From: Frankiaceae bacterium
GTDB taxonomy: Bacteria; Actinomycetota; Actinomycetes; BP-191
NCBI GenBank assembly: GCA_035556555.1
Contig: DATMES010000002.1
Location: 1 to 64,000, forward strand
Direction of reading: 5' to 3'
Length of the DNA stretch: 64,000 nucleotides
The notes beneath the pieces are model-generated. The model worked only from the letters and a program-made list of their open reading frames with translations, did not search any database and was not told the DNA's origin. This document shows positions 43,339 to 51,600 of the stretch, in pieces. Every line of letters starts with the position of its first letter. Position 1 is the stretch's first letter. The position numbers and the translations under genes were made by a program.

Positions 43339-43964
43339 CGGTGCCGCGGCGCGCTCCACCGGGGCCGCCACCCTCCGGTCTCCTCGGTCGTCTCGCCGTA
43401 CGGCACCCGCAGCCTCAGCGGCTCGGTCACCGGCGGCGCGACCGCTACCGACACCTCGGGCCGCAGCGGCGCGGTGACGACGACGTCGAGCGCCGGCTTG
43501 AGCTCCCCGCCGAGCGCGGGCCAGATGTCGGTCGCGTGCTTGTCGGACTTCGGGGCGGCGCCGACCGTCACCTGGACCGGTTCGCCCGCGTCGGCGAGCC
43601 CGCCGGTCAGCAGCGTCCGGTCGAGCTCGTCGGCGCGCACCAGGCAGCCGAGCACCCCGGCCAGGATGCGGTGCTCGTCCTCCGCCTTCGCGGTCCACGC
43701 GCTGACGAGGTACGACAGCGTGAACCGCCGCGACAGCGGCCGCCGCGACACCACCGCGCCGTCGTCGTCGCGGACGGGGACGTCGCCGTAGCGGCGTTCG
43801 CCGGCGGCCTCGCGGATGTCGTAGAGGAAGAGGTTCAGGGCGGGGCGGTTGCGCCGCGACGCCCAGTCCTTGGTCGGGGCGTCGAAGCGCACCTCGACGT
43901 CGGTGCCCTCCAGCACGTCGCGGACGAACAGCGCGCGCAGCGCCTCGTCGACCTCGTGGATCAT
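43335..43964 (-). CDS. CIS tail terminator/cap protein (DUF4255, Afp16-like)
   Basis: The 209-residue product contains the DUF4255 signature (MIHEVDEALRALFVRDVLEG, PALNLFLYDIREAAGERRYG, RRFTLSYLVSAWTAKAEDEH). In Afp-like particles this protein caps the distal end of tube and sheath and sets the last ring. The C-terminal ~50 residues (PYGETTEETGGWRPRW) are Pro/Arg-rich. ATG 43964 overlaps the stop of the LuxR-type gene as TGATG. Confidence 0.92.
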   Translation of the reverse strand: MIHEVDEALRALFVRDVLEGTDVEVRFDAPTKDWASRRNRPALNLFLYDIREAAGERRYGDVPVRDDDGAVVSRRPLSRRFTLSYLVSAWTAKAEDEHRILAGVLGCLVRADELDRTLLTGGLADAGEPVQVTVGAAPKSDKHATDIWPALGGELKPALDVVVTAPLRPEVSVAVAPPVTEPLRLRVPYGETTEETGGWRPRWSAPRHR

Positions 43965-44584
43965 CAGATCAGGCCCTCGCGCACGGCGTACGCCACGGCG
44001 TGCGAGCGGTTGCGCAGCTGCAGCCGCGTGACGACCTGCTGGATGACGTTCTTGACGGTGCGCTCGGAGTACGACAGCCGCTGCGCGATCTCGGCGGTGG
44101 CGTACCCGTCGGCGACGAGGCGGAGGACCTGCAGCTCGCGGTCGGCGAGGCGGCCGTACGCCATCGGCACGCCCCGCAGCTCGTGCCGCTGCATCACGCC
44201 GACCTGCGCGAGCAGCAGCCCGAGCATGTCCGGCGGCAGCGTGCCGCCGCCGGCGTGCGCCGACCGTACGGCGTCCACCAGCGCCCCCCGGGTCAGGCCG
44301 GAGCGGCGCAGGATGCCGCACGCGCCCGCCTCGACACCGGCGAGCACCGCGCGCTCGTCGACCTTCGCGAGCAGCAGCAGCACCCGTGCGCAGCCGCGAT
44401 GCGGGAGCGCGCGGACCGTACGCAGCGTCGGCTCGTCGACGTCGTCGGCCGCGACGACCGCGACGTCGGCGTCGACGGTGGCGTTCGTCGGCGGCGCGAC
44501 GACCATGTCGTCGGCGCCCGTGAGCTGGGCGGCGAGGCCGGCCCTGAGGATCTCGTCGGGCGCGTACAGGTAGACGCACGTCAT
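43964..44584 (-). CDS. LuxR/NarL-type regulator with atypical receiver, CIS locus
   Basis: The 206-residue protein has a receiver-like N-terminus and a LuxR helix-turn-helix at the C-terminus (LADRELQVLRLVADGYATAE, then IAQRLSYSERTVKNVIQQVV). In the receiver the usual double Asp start is replaced by YLYAPDEI, the phosphorylation region reads DVAVVAADDVDEPT and the conserved Lys is replaced by Arg in GILRRSG. Phosphorylation is therefore uncertain; it may be an orphan response regulator with a pseudo-receiver. It is the first gene of the operon with cap and ATPase. ATG 44584 faces the divergent gene at 44734, with a triple repeat between them. Confidence 0.88.
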   Translation of the reverse strand: MTCVYLYAPDEILRAGLAAQLTGADDMVVAPPTNATVDADVAVVAADDVDEPTLRTVRALPHRGCARVLLLLAKVDERAVLAGVEAGACGILRRSGLTRGALVDAVRSAHAGGGTLPPDMLGLLLAQVGVMQRHELRGVPMAYGRLADRELQVLRLVADGYATAEIAQRLSYSERTVKNVIQQVVTRLQLRNRSHAVAYAVREGLI

Positions 44585-44630
44585 CTCGTCACCGCCAGGG
44601 TTCAGGGGGAACGCATCGTGCTCCCCGCCC

Positions 44631-44659
44631 CTTGACGTTCTCTTGACGCGGTCTTGACG
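44631..44659. promoter_or_regulatory. Three CTTGACG direct repeats at 11-bp period (SARP-box-like)
   Basis: CTTGACG occurs at 44631-44637, 44642-44648 and 44653-44659, separated by 4-nt spacers (TTCT, CGGT). A heptamer repeated at 11-bp intervals is the known architecture of SARP binding sites. The site lies 75 nt from the plus-strand gene at 44734 and 47 nt from the minus-strand regulator at 44584. TTGACG also looks like a -35 box, so the promoter elements are overlaid. That the BTAD/SARP protein encoded at 27755 binds here is inference. Confidence 0.6.
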
Positions 44660-44733
44660 GACCCCATGTGCTGCCCGAATGCCTGGCCGCGCGGCCATCG
44701 GCACGCCGTCGCGACGCGCCTAGCGTCGCCGCC

Positions 44734-46023
44734 ATGAGCGTCGCGGCCACCCTCTCGGAGCACCTCGTCGAGCCGGTGCCCGGGAGCGAGACGACCGTGT
44801 CCGTCCGGGTTCTCAACGACGGCGACGTCGTCGACGAGCTCGACCTCGACGTCGTGGGCGAGCCGGCGGGCTGGGCGCGCGTGGTGCCGGGCAGGCTGCT
44901 CCTCATGCCCGGCGACTCCGGCGTCGCGAACGTCGTGTTCGCGCCGCCCCGCGGGCCCGCCGTCCCCGCCGGAGTACGCCGCTTCGGCGTCCGCGTCCGG
45001 TCCCGCGAGGACACCACGTCGGCGACGGTGGAGGAGGGCACGGCGATCGTGGCGCCCTTCGCCGACGTCGCGCTCGGCGTCCGTCCAGGGCTGCGCCGCC
45101 GCCGCGGCCCGGCGGCGTACGACCTCGACGTCGTCAACGCAGGCAACGCGCCCGCGGACGTACGACTCGCCGCGGCGGACGACGAGGACGTGCTGCGGTA
45201 CGCGTTCTCGGCCGCGGCGATCACGGTGGCGCCAGGGGAGAGGGCCGGGGTGCGGCTGCGCGTGCGCCCCCGCCGGCGCCTCCTCCTCGGCCTCCCGCGC
45301 GCGCGCGTCGTCACGGTGACCGCGTCGTACGACGGGGAGGTGCCGGCGACGGCGAGCGTCGTGTATCTCCAGCGGCCGTACGTCGCGGCCTGGGCGGTGC
45401 GGCTCGCGCTGCTCGCCGTCGTCCTCCTGACCCTGCTCGCGGCGCTGCTCGTCACGCTCGCCGGCGGCCTCGACGCCGTGTTCCCCCGCGCGCGGACCTC
45501 GGCGCGCCAGTCCACTGCCGCCGAGCTGGCGGCCGCCAAGGACGCCGCGGCGGTGCAGCGGGCAGCGGCGCGGGCGCAGCGCGAGGCCGCCGACGCGGCG
45601 GCGGCGCAGCTCGACCTGGCGAAGAAGCAGGCCTCGCCCGCGCCGGGGCCCCTGACGACGCCGTACGGCACCTCGCTCACGATCCCCGCGCCGCGCGCGG
45701 ACGGCGAGACCGGCAGCGCGTCCCTCCCGCGAGGTGACACCGGGTGGCCGGAGGGCTCCGGGCTGGCGCTCACCGACCTCGTGCTCATGAACCGCGACGG
45801 CGACTCGGTCGACGTGCGCGTGCTGCGTTCCGGGGTGCTGCTGTTCTCCCTGCACGCGGACACGCCGGACGCGCGCCCGCTGGCGCTCGGCTCGCCGCTG
45901 GTCCTCGCGGCCACCGACGAGCTCACCGTCGAGGTGACCTGCGTGGCGACCGCGGTGACCCGTACGCCGCAGGAGTGCGTCCCCGTCGTCTACGCCGGCG
46001 GCTTCCTCACCGGACCCGCCTGA
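44734..46023 (+). CDS. Membrane protein with Ig-like domains, CIS locus
   Basis: The 429-residue protein has an N-terminal ~200 residues of beta-sandwich type (VEPVPGSETTVSVRVLNDGD, then LLMPGDSGVANVVFAPPRGP), resembling the NPCBM-associated/COG1470-type Ig-like repeats, a membrane helix at about 222-245, an Ala-rich coiled-coil stretch (about 257-306) and a C-terminal beta domain. Proteins with this layout are regular companions of actinobacterial CIS and are often annotated as hydrolytic proteins, though no active site is visible. ATG 44734. It is translationally coupled to the PAAR-like gene (TGATG). Confidence 0.75.
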   Translation: MSVAATLSEHLVEPVPGSETTVSVRVLNDGDVVDELDLDVVGEPAGWARVVPGRLLLMPGDSGVANVVFAPPRGPAVPAGVRRFGVRVRSREDTTSATVEEGTAIVAPFADVALGVRPGLRRRRGPAAYDLDVVNAGNAPADVRLAAADDEDVLRYAFSAAAITVAPGERAGVRLRVRPRRRLLLGLPRARVVTVTASYDGEVPATASVVYLQRPYVAAWAVRLALLAVVLLTLLAALLVTLAGGLDAVFPRARTSARQSTAAELAAAKDAAAVQRAAARAQREAADAAAAQLDLAKKQASPAPGPLTTPYGTSLTIPAPRADGETGSASLPRGDTGWPEGSGLALTDLVLMNRDGDSVDVRVLRSGVLLFSLHADTPDARPLALGSPLVLAATDELTVEVTCVATAVTRTPQECVPVVYAGGFLTGPA

Positions 46024-46412
46024 TGGCGGCCCCCGTCGTCGTCGCCGGCGCGCAGCTCGCCTGCACGATGGGCGCCGCCCCGAGCGCGCTCGTCGTGCTC
46101 CCTGCCGCGCGCGTGCTCGGCTGCTCGCGCCCCGCCGCGGCGGTCACCGACTCCGTGCCGCTGCTCAACGTCATGCCGTTCGGGATGTGCCGGTCGCCGG
46201 CGAACCCCATGGTGGCGGCGGCGACGGCCGCCGCGCTCGGCGTGCTGACGCCGATGCCGTGCGTACCGGTCATCCCCGCCCCGTGGACGCCCGGCTCGCC
46301 GACGGTGCTCGTCGGCGGCAAGCCGGTGGTCACGGCGACGTCGCAGTGCCTGTGCGCCTGGGCCGGCCAGATCACCGTGGTGTCGCCCGGCCAGACGTCG
46401 GTGCTGGCCTGA
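46023..46412 (+). CDS. PAAR-like tip protein (DUF4280) of the CIS
   Basis: The 129-residue protein has the DUF4280/PAAR-like pattern (VVAGAQLACTMGAAPSALVV, VMPFGMCRSPANPMVAAATA, TPMPCVPVIPAPWTPGSPTV, VTATSQCLCAWAGQITVVSP). PAAR proteins cap the spike trimer and can carry a metal; here four Cys-containing motifs (LACTMG, FGMC, MPCVP, QCLC) could bind it. ATG 46023 overlaps the preceding stop. The gene is separated from the rest of the structural set on the opposite strand but clearly belongs to the system. It ends 3 nt from the convergent cargo candidate. Confidence 0.9.
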   Translation: MAAPVVVAGAQLACTMGAAPSALVVLPAARVLGCSRPAAAVTDSVPLLNVMPFGMCRSPANPMVAAATAAALGVLTPMPCVPVIPAPWTPGSPTVLVGGKPVVTATSQCLCAWAGQITVVSPGQTSVLA

Positions 46413-46415
46413 GGG

Positions 46416-47321
46416 CTACCACTTCCAGAACTGGAACCACCACGCGTCGCGGTCGACGACACGCGCCTCGGTCCCCGGCCTCGCCCTGCGGTCGTTGGCC
46501 TCGCGCAGCATGCGCGCCGCGAACCGGTACGTCCTCGTCGCCGCGTGCCCGTTCGCCGCGAGCCAGTACATGAGGTCGCCCAGCACGGTCTCGTTGTGCT
46601 GGTGCGCGCTGGCCTCCGCGTAGTCGAGCCTGCGGGTGACGTGCGCGAGCTGGGGCGCCGTGAACTGGTCTTCCTCGCCCTCGAACAGCGTGCGCAGGTC
46701 GGCCCAGTTGCGTTCGATGACCGCCTTCTGCCGGCGGTAGGAGGCCGCCTGCGCGGACTCGCCCCCCGACCCGAGAGCGGGCATCGGGAGGTGCATGTTC
46801 GCGGCCCAGAGCTCGGGGTAGTCCATCTCCTCGGCCGCCCGGTGGGTCCGGTACGTCGCGGGCATGGCGACGTGGCCCAGCTCGTGCAGGATCGACGCGA
46901 CGAAGAAGTGGGGATCGGCAGGGGCGGCGTCGGGGTAGCCCACCCGGTAGAGCCCGGGCTGCTGGGGCAGCGGCGGAGCGGCCATCGGGTCGGCCAGGGC
47001 CGCGTCGACGTGGAAGTCGCTGACGGGGAGCTGTTGTTCGGCATCCCGGTACAGCGCGGCCAGCGCGGCGTCGGCGCCGATGATCCGCGCGATCAGCCCC
47101 GGATCGTAGTGAGGGGCGACGCCCTGCCACATCGCCGCCATACTGCCGTACACGACACGCTGAACGGTCGCCGGCGGGCGCTGCGTCGCCTCGGCGAGCA
47201 GGCGGCTCACCGCCGCGTTCCCCGCGGCGCGGTGCAGCCAGGCGAGCGGCGCGCCGGGTCCCCCCGCCTGTTCCTCCCCGCCCCGCGGCCCGTGGGGTCG
47301 TTCCCTGTGTGCATACGGCAT
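46416..47321 (-). CDS. Candidate CIS cargo with AAGNAAV motif and HELGH metalloprotease motif
   Basis: The 301-residue protein begins with residues 26-43 (LAWLHRAAGNAAVSRLLA) and VQR at 53-55, as in the other two motif-carrying proteins of the locus. HELGH at 146-150 sits in SILHELGHVAMPATYRTH, with Glu164/165 or Glu170 available as a third zinc ligand; the remainder is helical (FTAPQLAHVTRRLDYAEASA) and ends WWFQFWKW. No signal peptide or membrane helix is present, consistent with loading into a CIS. A proteolytic effector is the simplest reading. ATG 47321 is the start; its promoter region is shared with the divergent LVIVD gene. Confidence 0.72.
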   Translation of the reverse strand: MPYAHRERPHGPRGGEEQAGGPGAPLAWLHRAAGNAAVSRLLAEATQRPPATVQRVVYGSMAAMWQGVAPHYDPGLIARIIGADAALAALYRDAEQQLPVSDFHVDAALADPMAAPPLPQQPGLYRVGYPDAAPADPHFFVASILHELGHVAMPATYRTHRAAEEMDYPELWAANMHLPMPALGSGGESAQAASYRRQKAVIERNWADLRTLFEGEEDQFTAPQLAHVTRRLDYAEASAHQHNETVLGDLMYWLAANGHAATRTYRFAARMLREANDRRARPGTEARVVDRDAWWFQFWKW

Positions 47322-47474
47322 GGCGCATCGTCCGGCAGTGCCCGCGCGGCGGCCATGTCCTTCGGGGCACGGGACAGGGCACGGTCACTCCCGTGACGGG
47401 ACGTCCGGCGCGGCAGGACTCCGGGGTCCGCCACCGAATGGAGGGGAACGCCCCTCAGCCCCGGAGGAACCCCC

Positions 47475-48605
47475 GTGAAGGTCCGCGTCACCGTCCTGTC
47501 CGTGCTCGCCGCTGTCGCGTCGGTCCTGCCGTCCGCGCAGGCGGGCCCCACCGCCGGTGGCTGGACGTCCGACAACGTCGACCACGTGAAGTTCATCCCG
47601 TTCGAGGTCGGTACGGCGACCGGCGCGCGCGTGGTGGGCAAGTACCTCTTCGTCACGAGCTGGAAGAACTTCTCGATCTACGACATCAAGGACCCGCTGA
47701 ACCCCGCGCTGCTGTCCACGACGCCGCTGGGCTTCATGTTCGAGAACGAGGACGTGGCCGTGTCCCCGGACGCGCGCTACATGCTGTTCTCGGAGTCGCT
47801 CCCCAACGACACCCTGCACGTCTGGGACCTCCAGTCGAAGACGCAGCCGGTGGAGATCGCCTCCCTCGACGGCGCCGGCGACCACACGACGACCTGCCTC
47901 TTCGGCTGCAAGTACGGCTGGGGCTCGAGCGGCTCGGTCAGCGACCTGCGCCGCAAGGACGCGCCGAAGCTCCTCGACGACAAGTGGAACGAGGGCCTGC
48001 CCGGCAAGAGCCACCACGACGAGACCGAGGTCCGTCCCGGCTACGTCCTCACGTCGTCGCAGCCGATCATGTTCCTCGACGCGACCAAGTCGGTCACCAA
48101 GCCGAAGCTGCTCGCCACAGGCACCAACGCCGACAAGCGCTTCATCCACTCGGTGCGCTGGCCCCGCGGCGGCCACGACCGCTTCATGCTGGCCGGCGGC
48201 GAGACCAACTTCACGGCGCGCTGCGGCGAGAACAACGGCCGCTTCTCCGTCTGGGACACCACGAACTTCAAGAAGACCAAGAAGTTCAAGATGACCGACG
48301 ACCACCAGTACGTGAACGGCATCTACGCCGACGGCAGCCCGCCGCTCAACGGCATGGGCTGCTCCTCGCACTGGTTCCAGGAGAACCCCACGTTCAAGAA
48401 CGGTGGCGTCGTCGCGGTCGGCTCGTACGAGCACGGCTCGCAGTTCTTCATGGTGTCGCCGAAGGGCAAGCTCAAGGTCGTCGGCTTCTACCTGCCGTTC
48501 GGCGGCGCGACGTCGGCGGCGTTCTGGATCAACAAGGAGCTCGTCTACACGATCGACTACTCGCGCGGCATCGACATCCTGCGCTACCGCGGCCCGCTGA
48601 AGTAG
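47475..48605 (+). CDS. Exported LVIVD-repeat beta-propeller protein
   Basis: GTG 47475 follows CCGGAGGAACCCC. A signal peptide (VKVRVTVLSVLAAVASVLPS) precedes a beta-propeller with LVIVD-type blades (GKYLFVTSWKNFSIYDIKDP, then NPALLSTTPLG). LVIVD proteins are exported propellers of unknown binding role. Cysteines at CLFGCKYG, ARCGEN and MGCSS may form disulfides. It is 4 nt upstream of the 1,274-residue BNR/vWA gene and probably co-transcribed with it. A relative is encoded at 58826. Confidence 0.85.
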   Translation: MKVRVTVLSVLAAVASVLPSAQAGPTAGGWTSDNVDHVKFIPFEVGTATGARVVGKYLFVTSWKNFSIYDIKDPLNPALLSTTPLGFMFENEDVAVSPDARYMLFSESLPNDTLHVWDLQSKTQPVEIASLDGAGDHTTTCLFGCKYGWGSSGSVSDLRRKDAPKLLDDKWNEGLPGKSHHDETEVRPGYVLTSSQPIMFLDATKSVTKPKLLATGTNADKRFIHSVRWPRGGHDRFMLAGGETNFTARCGENNGRFSVWDTTNFKKTKKFKMTDDHQYVNGIYADGSPPLNGMGCSSHWFQENPTFKNGGVVAVGSYEHGSQFFMVSPKGKLKVVGFYLPFGGATSAAFWINKELVYTIDYSRGIDILRYRGPLK

Positions 48606-48609
48606 GTCG

Positions 48610-51600
48610 ATGAAGCTCCGGGCCGCGGCGCTCGCCGCCGCCCTGCTGCTCGGGGCGGTGGCGCTGCCCGCGCGCGGGCACAGCGGCGCCGACCGCCGGC
48701 CAGGCGCGACCCAGTTCGACCTCGAGGTCCAGATCAGCAAGCCGAACCAGCCGGCGTACGACTCCCGGGTCGTCGCCGACAGGCACGGCAACCTGTACGC
48801 CGTCGCGCGCAAGGTCACGCCCGCGTCGCCCGACGACCGGCTGACGACCGCCGGCCGTACGTCCTCCTGGCGGTGGACCTCTGCCGACGGCGGCGCGACG
48901 TGGCAGGCGCTCTCCGGCCCCGCCGAGGCCGACGCGCGGCTGGCCGGCGGCGTCACGGACGTCGCGGCCGACGACGCGGGCAACGTCTACGTCCTCGACG
49001 GGCAGCTCGTCCTCCGCTACGCGTCGAGCGGGCTCGGCACCGTCGCGTTCGAGGGCGCGGGTGTCGTGCCGGCGACCGCGCCGACGGCGCTCGTCGCGCG
49101 CGGCGACGGCGTCGTGCTGGTCCTCGCGAAGAACGCCGTCCACGCGTCGTACGACGGCGGGCAGACGTTCGGCGCCACGGGCTACGCGCTCGCCGGCGCG
49201 GCCGACTGCCGGATCGCGGCCGGGCCGAAGAAGGCCGTCTATGCCAGCTGCCTCGACGGCGCGGGCAAGGTGCTGCTCTTCGGGTCGCGCGACGACGCGC
49301 GGACGTTCGCGAAGAAGGCCATCGCGTCGTACGACCCGTCCATGCCGCTGGTCGACGTGCCGCCGGTCGCGGTGACGAAGGACGGCACGGTCTACGTCCT
49401 GCGCGGCGAGACGACGGACCTCACGCACCTCTACCTCCTGCGCAGCGCCGACGGCGGCCGGACGTGGACGCAGCGCCGCGCCACCGACGAGCACCGTCGT
49501 CTCACACATCTCTCGCTGACGGCGTCGCCCGACGGGCGGCTCGGCGCGGCGATGTACCTGCAGGACGAGGAGGGGGAGCGCTGGTTCATCGGCGGCGGCA
49601 TCTTCTCCCCGGACGCCAACCTCCTCGTCGTCAGCTTCGCCGACCACTCGCCCGCCGCGGAGCGAGGCGCGCCGCCGCCGGAGGGCGCGCCGGGCGCGAC
49701 GTTCCTCCCCGACTCGCGGCTCGCGCTGACCTGGACGGTCGTCACGCAGCAGATGCCGACCGGGCCGGAGCCGCTGCTGCAGGACGTGTGGTTCGTCCGC
49801 TCGCAGGTGCCGGGCACCGTCGACAACACGCCGAAGCTCTCGCGGACGCCGCGCTACGACATCCCGCCGTGCACCGTCGAGGGGCAGGTCAGCGCGGTCA
49901 AGGACTGGCAGCAGATCGGCGGCCCCGCGTTCCGCGCGCGCCCGGGCGGCGCCGGGCAGGACCTCGTGTCGTACGCCGTCGACCCGTACGAGCCGCGCAT
50001 CCTCTACGCCACCAACGGCACGACGCTGATGCGCTCCGCCGACGGCGGCTGCCGCTGGCACGAGGTCTGGTCGCTGGAGGCGGCGCCGTCCGACGGCATG
50101 CCGGCCGGCACCACCGCGCGGGTCGTCGCGGTGGCCGTGCCTGAGGACCGGCGCGAGCACCGTACGGTCTTCGCCGTCCTCGACGACGCCGGCCGCCCGC
50201 GCGTCGTCAAGAGCGAGAGCGGCGACGCCGGGACGTTCGCGCTCGCCGACTCGGGGCTGCCGCCGACGGGCACGCCGGGGCTGTTCCGCGTGGCCGGCGC
50301 CAACCCGGACTTCCTCTACCTGACGGTCGGCACCCTGCTGTACGCCAGCGAGGACGGCGGCGCGTCGTGGGCGCTGCGGACCTCCCCGGCGGAGGTCGCG
50401 ACCGGTGCCCCCGCCATCACCGCCCTGGCGCTGGACCCCAAGGGCCCCAACAACCTCTACGCCGTACGCGCCGGCGCCCTCGTGCACAGCAGGGACGGCG
50501 GCCGTACGTGGACCGCTCCCGCGCCGCCCGCCGCGATGCAGGCCGGCGCGGGCGAGATCACCGCGGTGGACGTGTTCCACGCCGACACCGAGGCGCCGCG
50601 CGTCACTGCGTGGAGCGCACCCGGCGGCAGCAAGCCGGCCACCGTGCTGCGCTCGCCCGACGATGGCGTGACGTGGACGGCCGAGAAGGGCGCGGGCCTC
50701 CAGGGCAGCGTCGAGGCGGCCGCGCACGGCAGCACCGCGGACATCCTCGTGGTCTCCACACGCCCCGCCAACGGCGGCGACGCCGAGGTGTACCGCCGTG
50801 ACCGGCGCACGAAGGCGTACGTCGCGCTCTCGCCCGTCGACTCCACGCAGCCGTTCCGCGTCTCCGCCGACCGGCGCGGCCACCCGACGTTCTACGGCAT
50901 GGGGCTGCGGGCGCTGTTCCGCTACGCCGGTGACGACATCGAGCCGCCGCCCGCGAAGGACGCGATCGACGACACGGTGTTCGACGACATCGACCCGCCC
51001 GCGCACGCCCCGGTCGTGACGCCGCGGCGCAGGGATGTCACGCTGACAGTCGGCACCCAGGCGACGGTGCCGTTCACCGTCGAGCTGCCCCCGGTCAAGC
51101 CGCGGGTCGACGTCATGGTCCTCATGGACACGAGCAAGAGCATGCAGGGGGCGCTGCCGGGGATCCGGCGCGACCTGCTCGCCGCGTTCCGCAGGCTCGG
51201 CAAGATCGTGGACCTGCGGGTCGGCATCGCGCAGGCGAAGACCAACTCGCGCGCGCCGATCTACCGCAGGGAGCGCGACGTGGGCCCGCTCGACGCGGGC
51301 TTTGTGGCGGCGTTCGGCAGGCTGAAGCCGGTCGAGGCGGACGGCGGGCTGGAGACGCAGCTCATCGGGCTCGACCAGATCGTGACCGGCGAGGGCATGG
51401 CCGGCTGCGAGTCGCCGACGGTCGCGGGCCGGAACGAGGGCTGCCTCGTGCCGCCGGTCGGGACGTTCTGCGAGGTGCAGCCGGACTCGCCCGGGTGCGC
51501 CGTACGTCCGGGCCAGCAGGCGAGCTTCCGCGACGGCGCGGTGCGCGTCGTCCTGCACTCGACGGACGTGACGTTCCGCAATCCCGAGGGCACGCCGCGG

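Noticed and set aside
46007-47044. Minus-strand frame across the PAAR-like gene
   Set aside because: It is the out-of-frame shadow of the HELGH gene running into the antisense of the PAAR-like gene; Arg/Ser/Thr-rich with no features.
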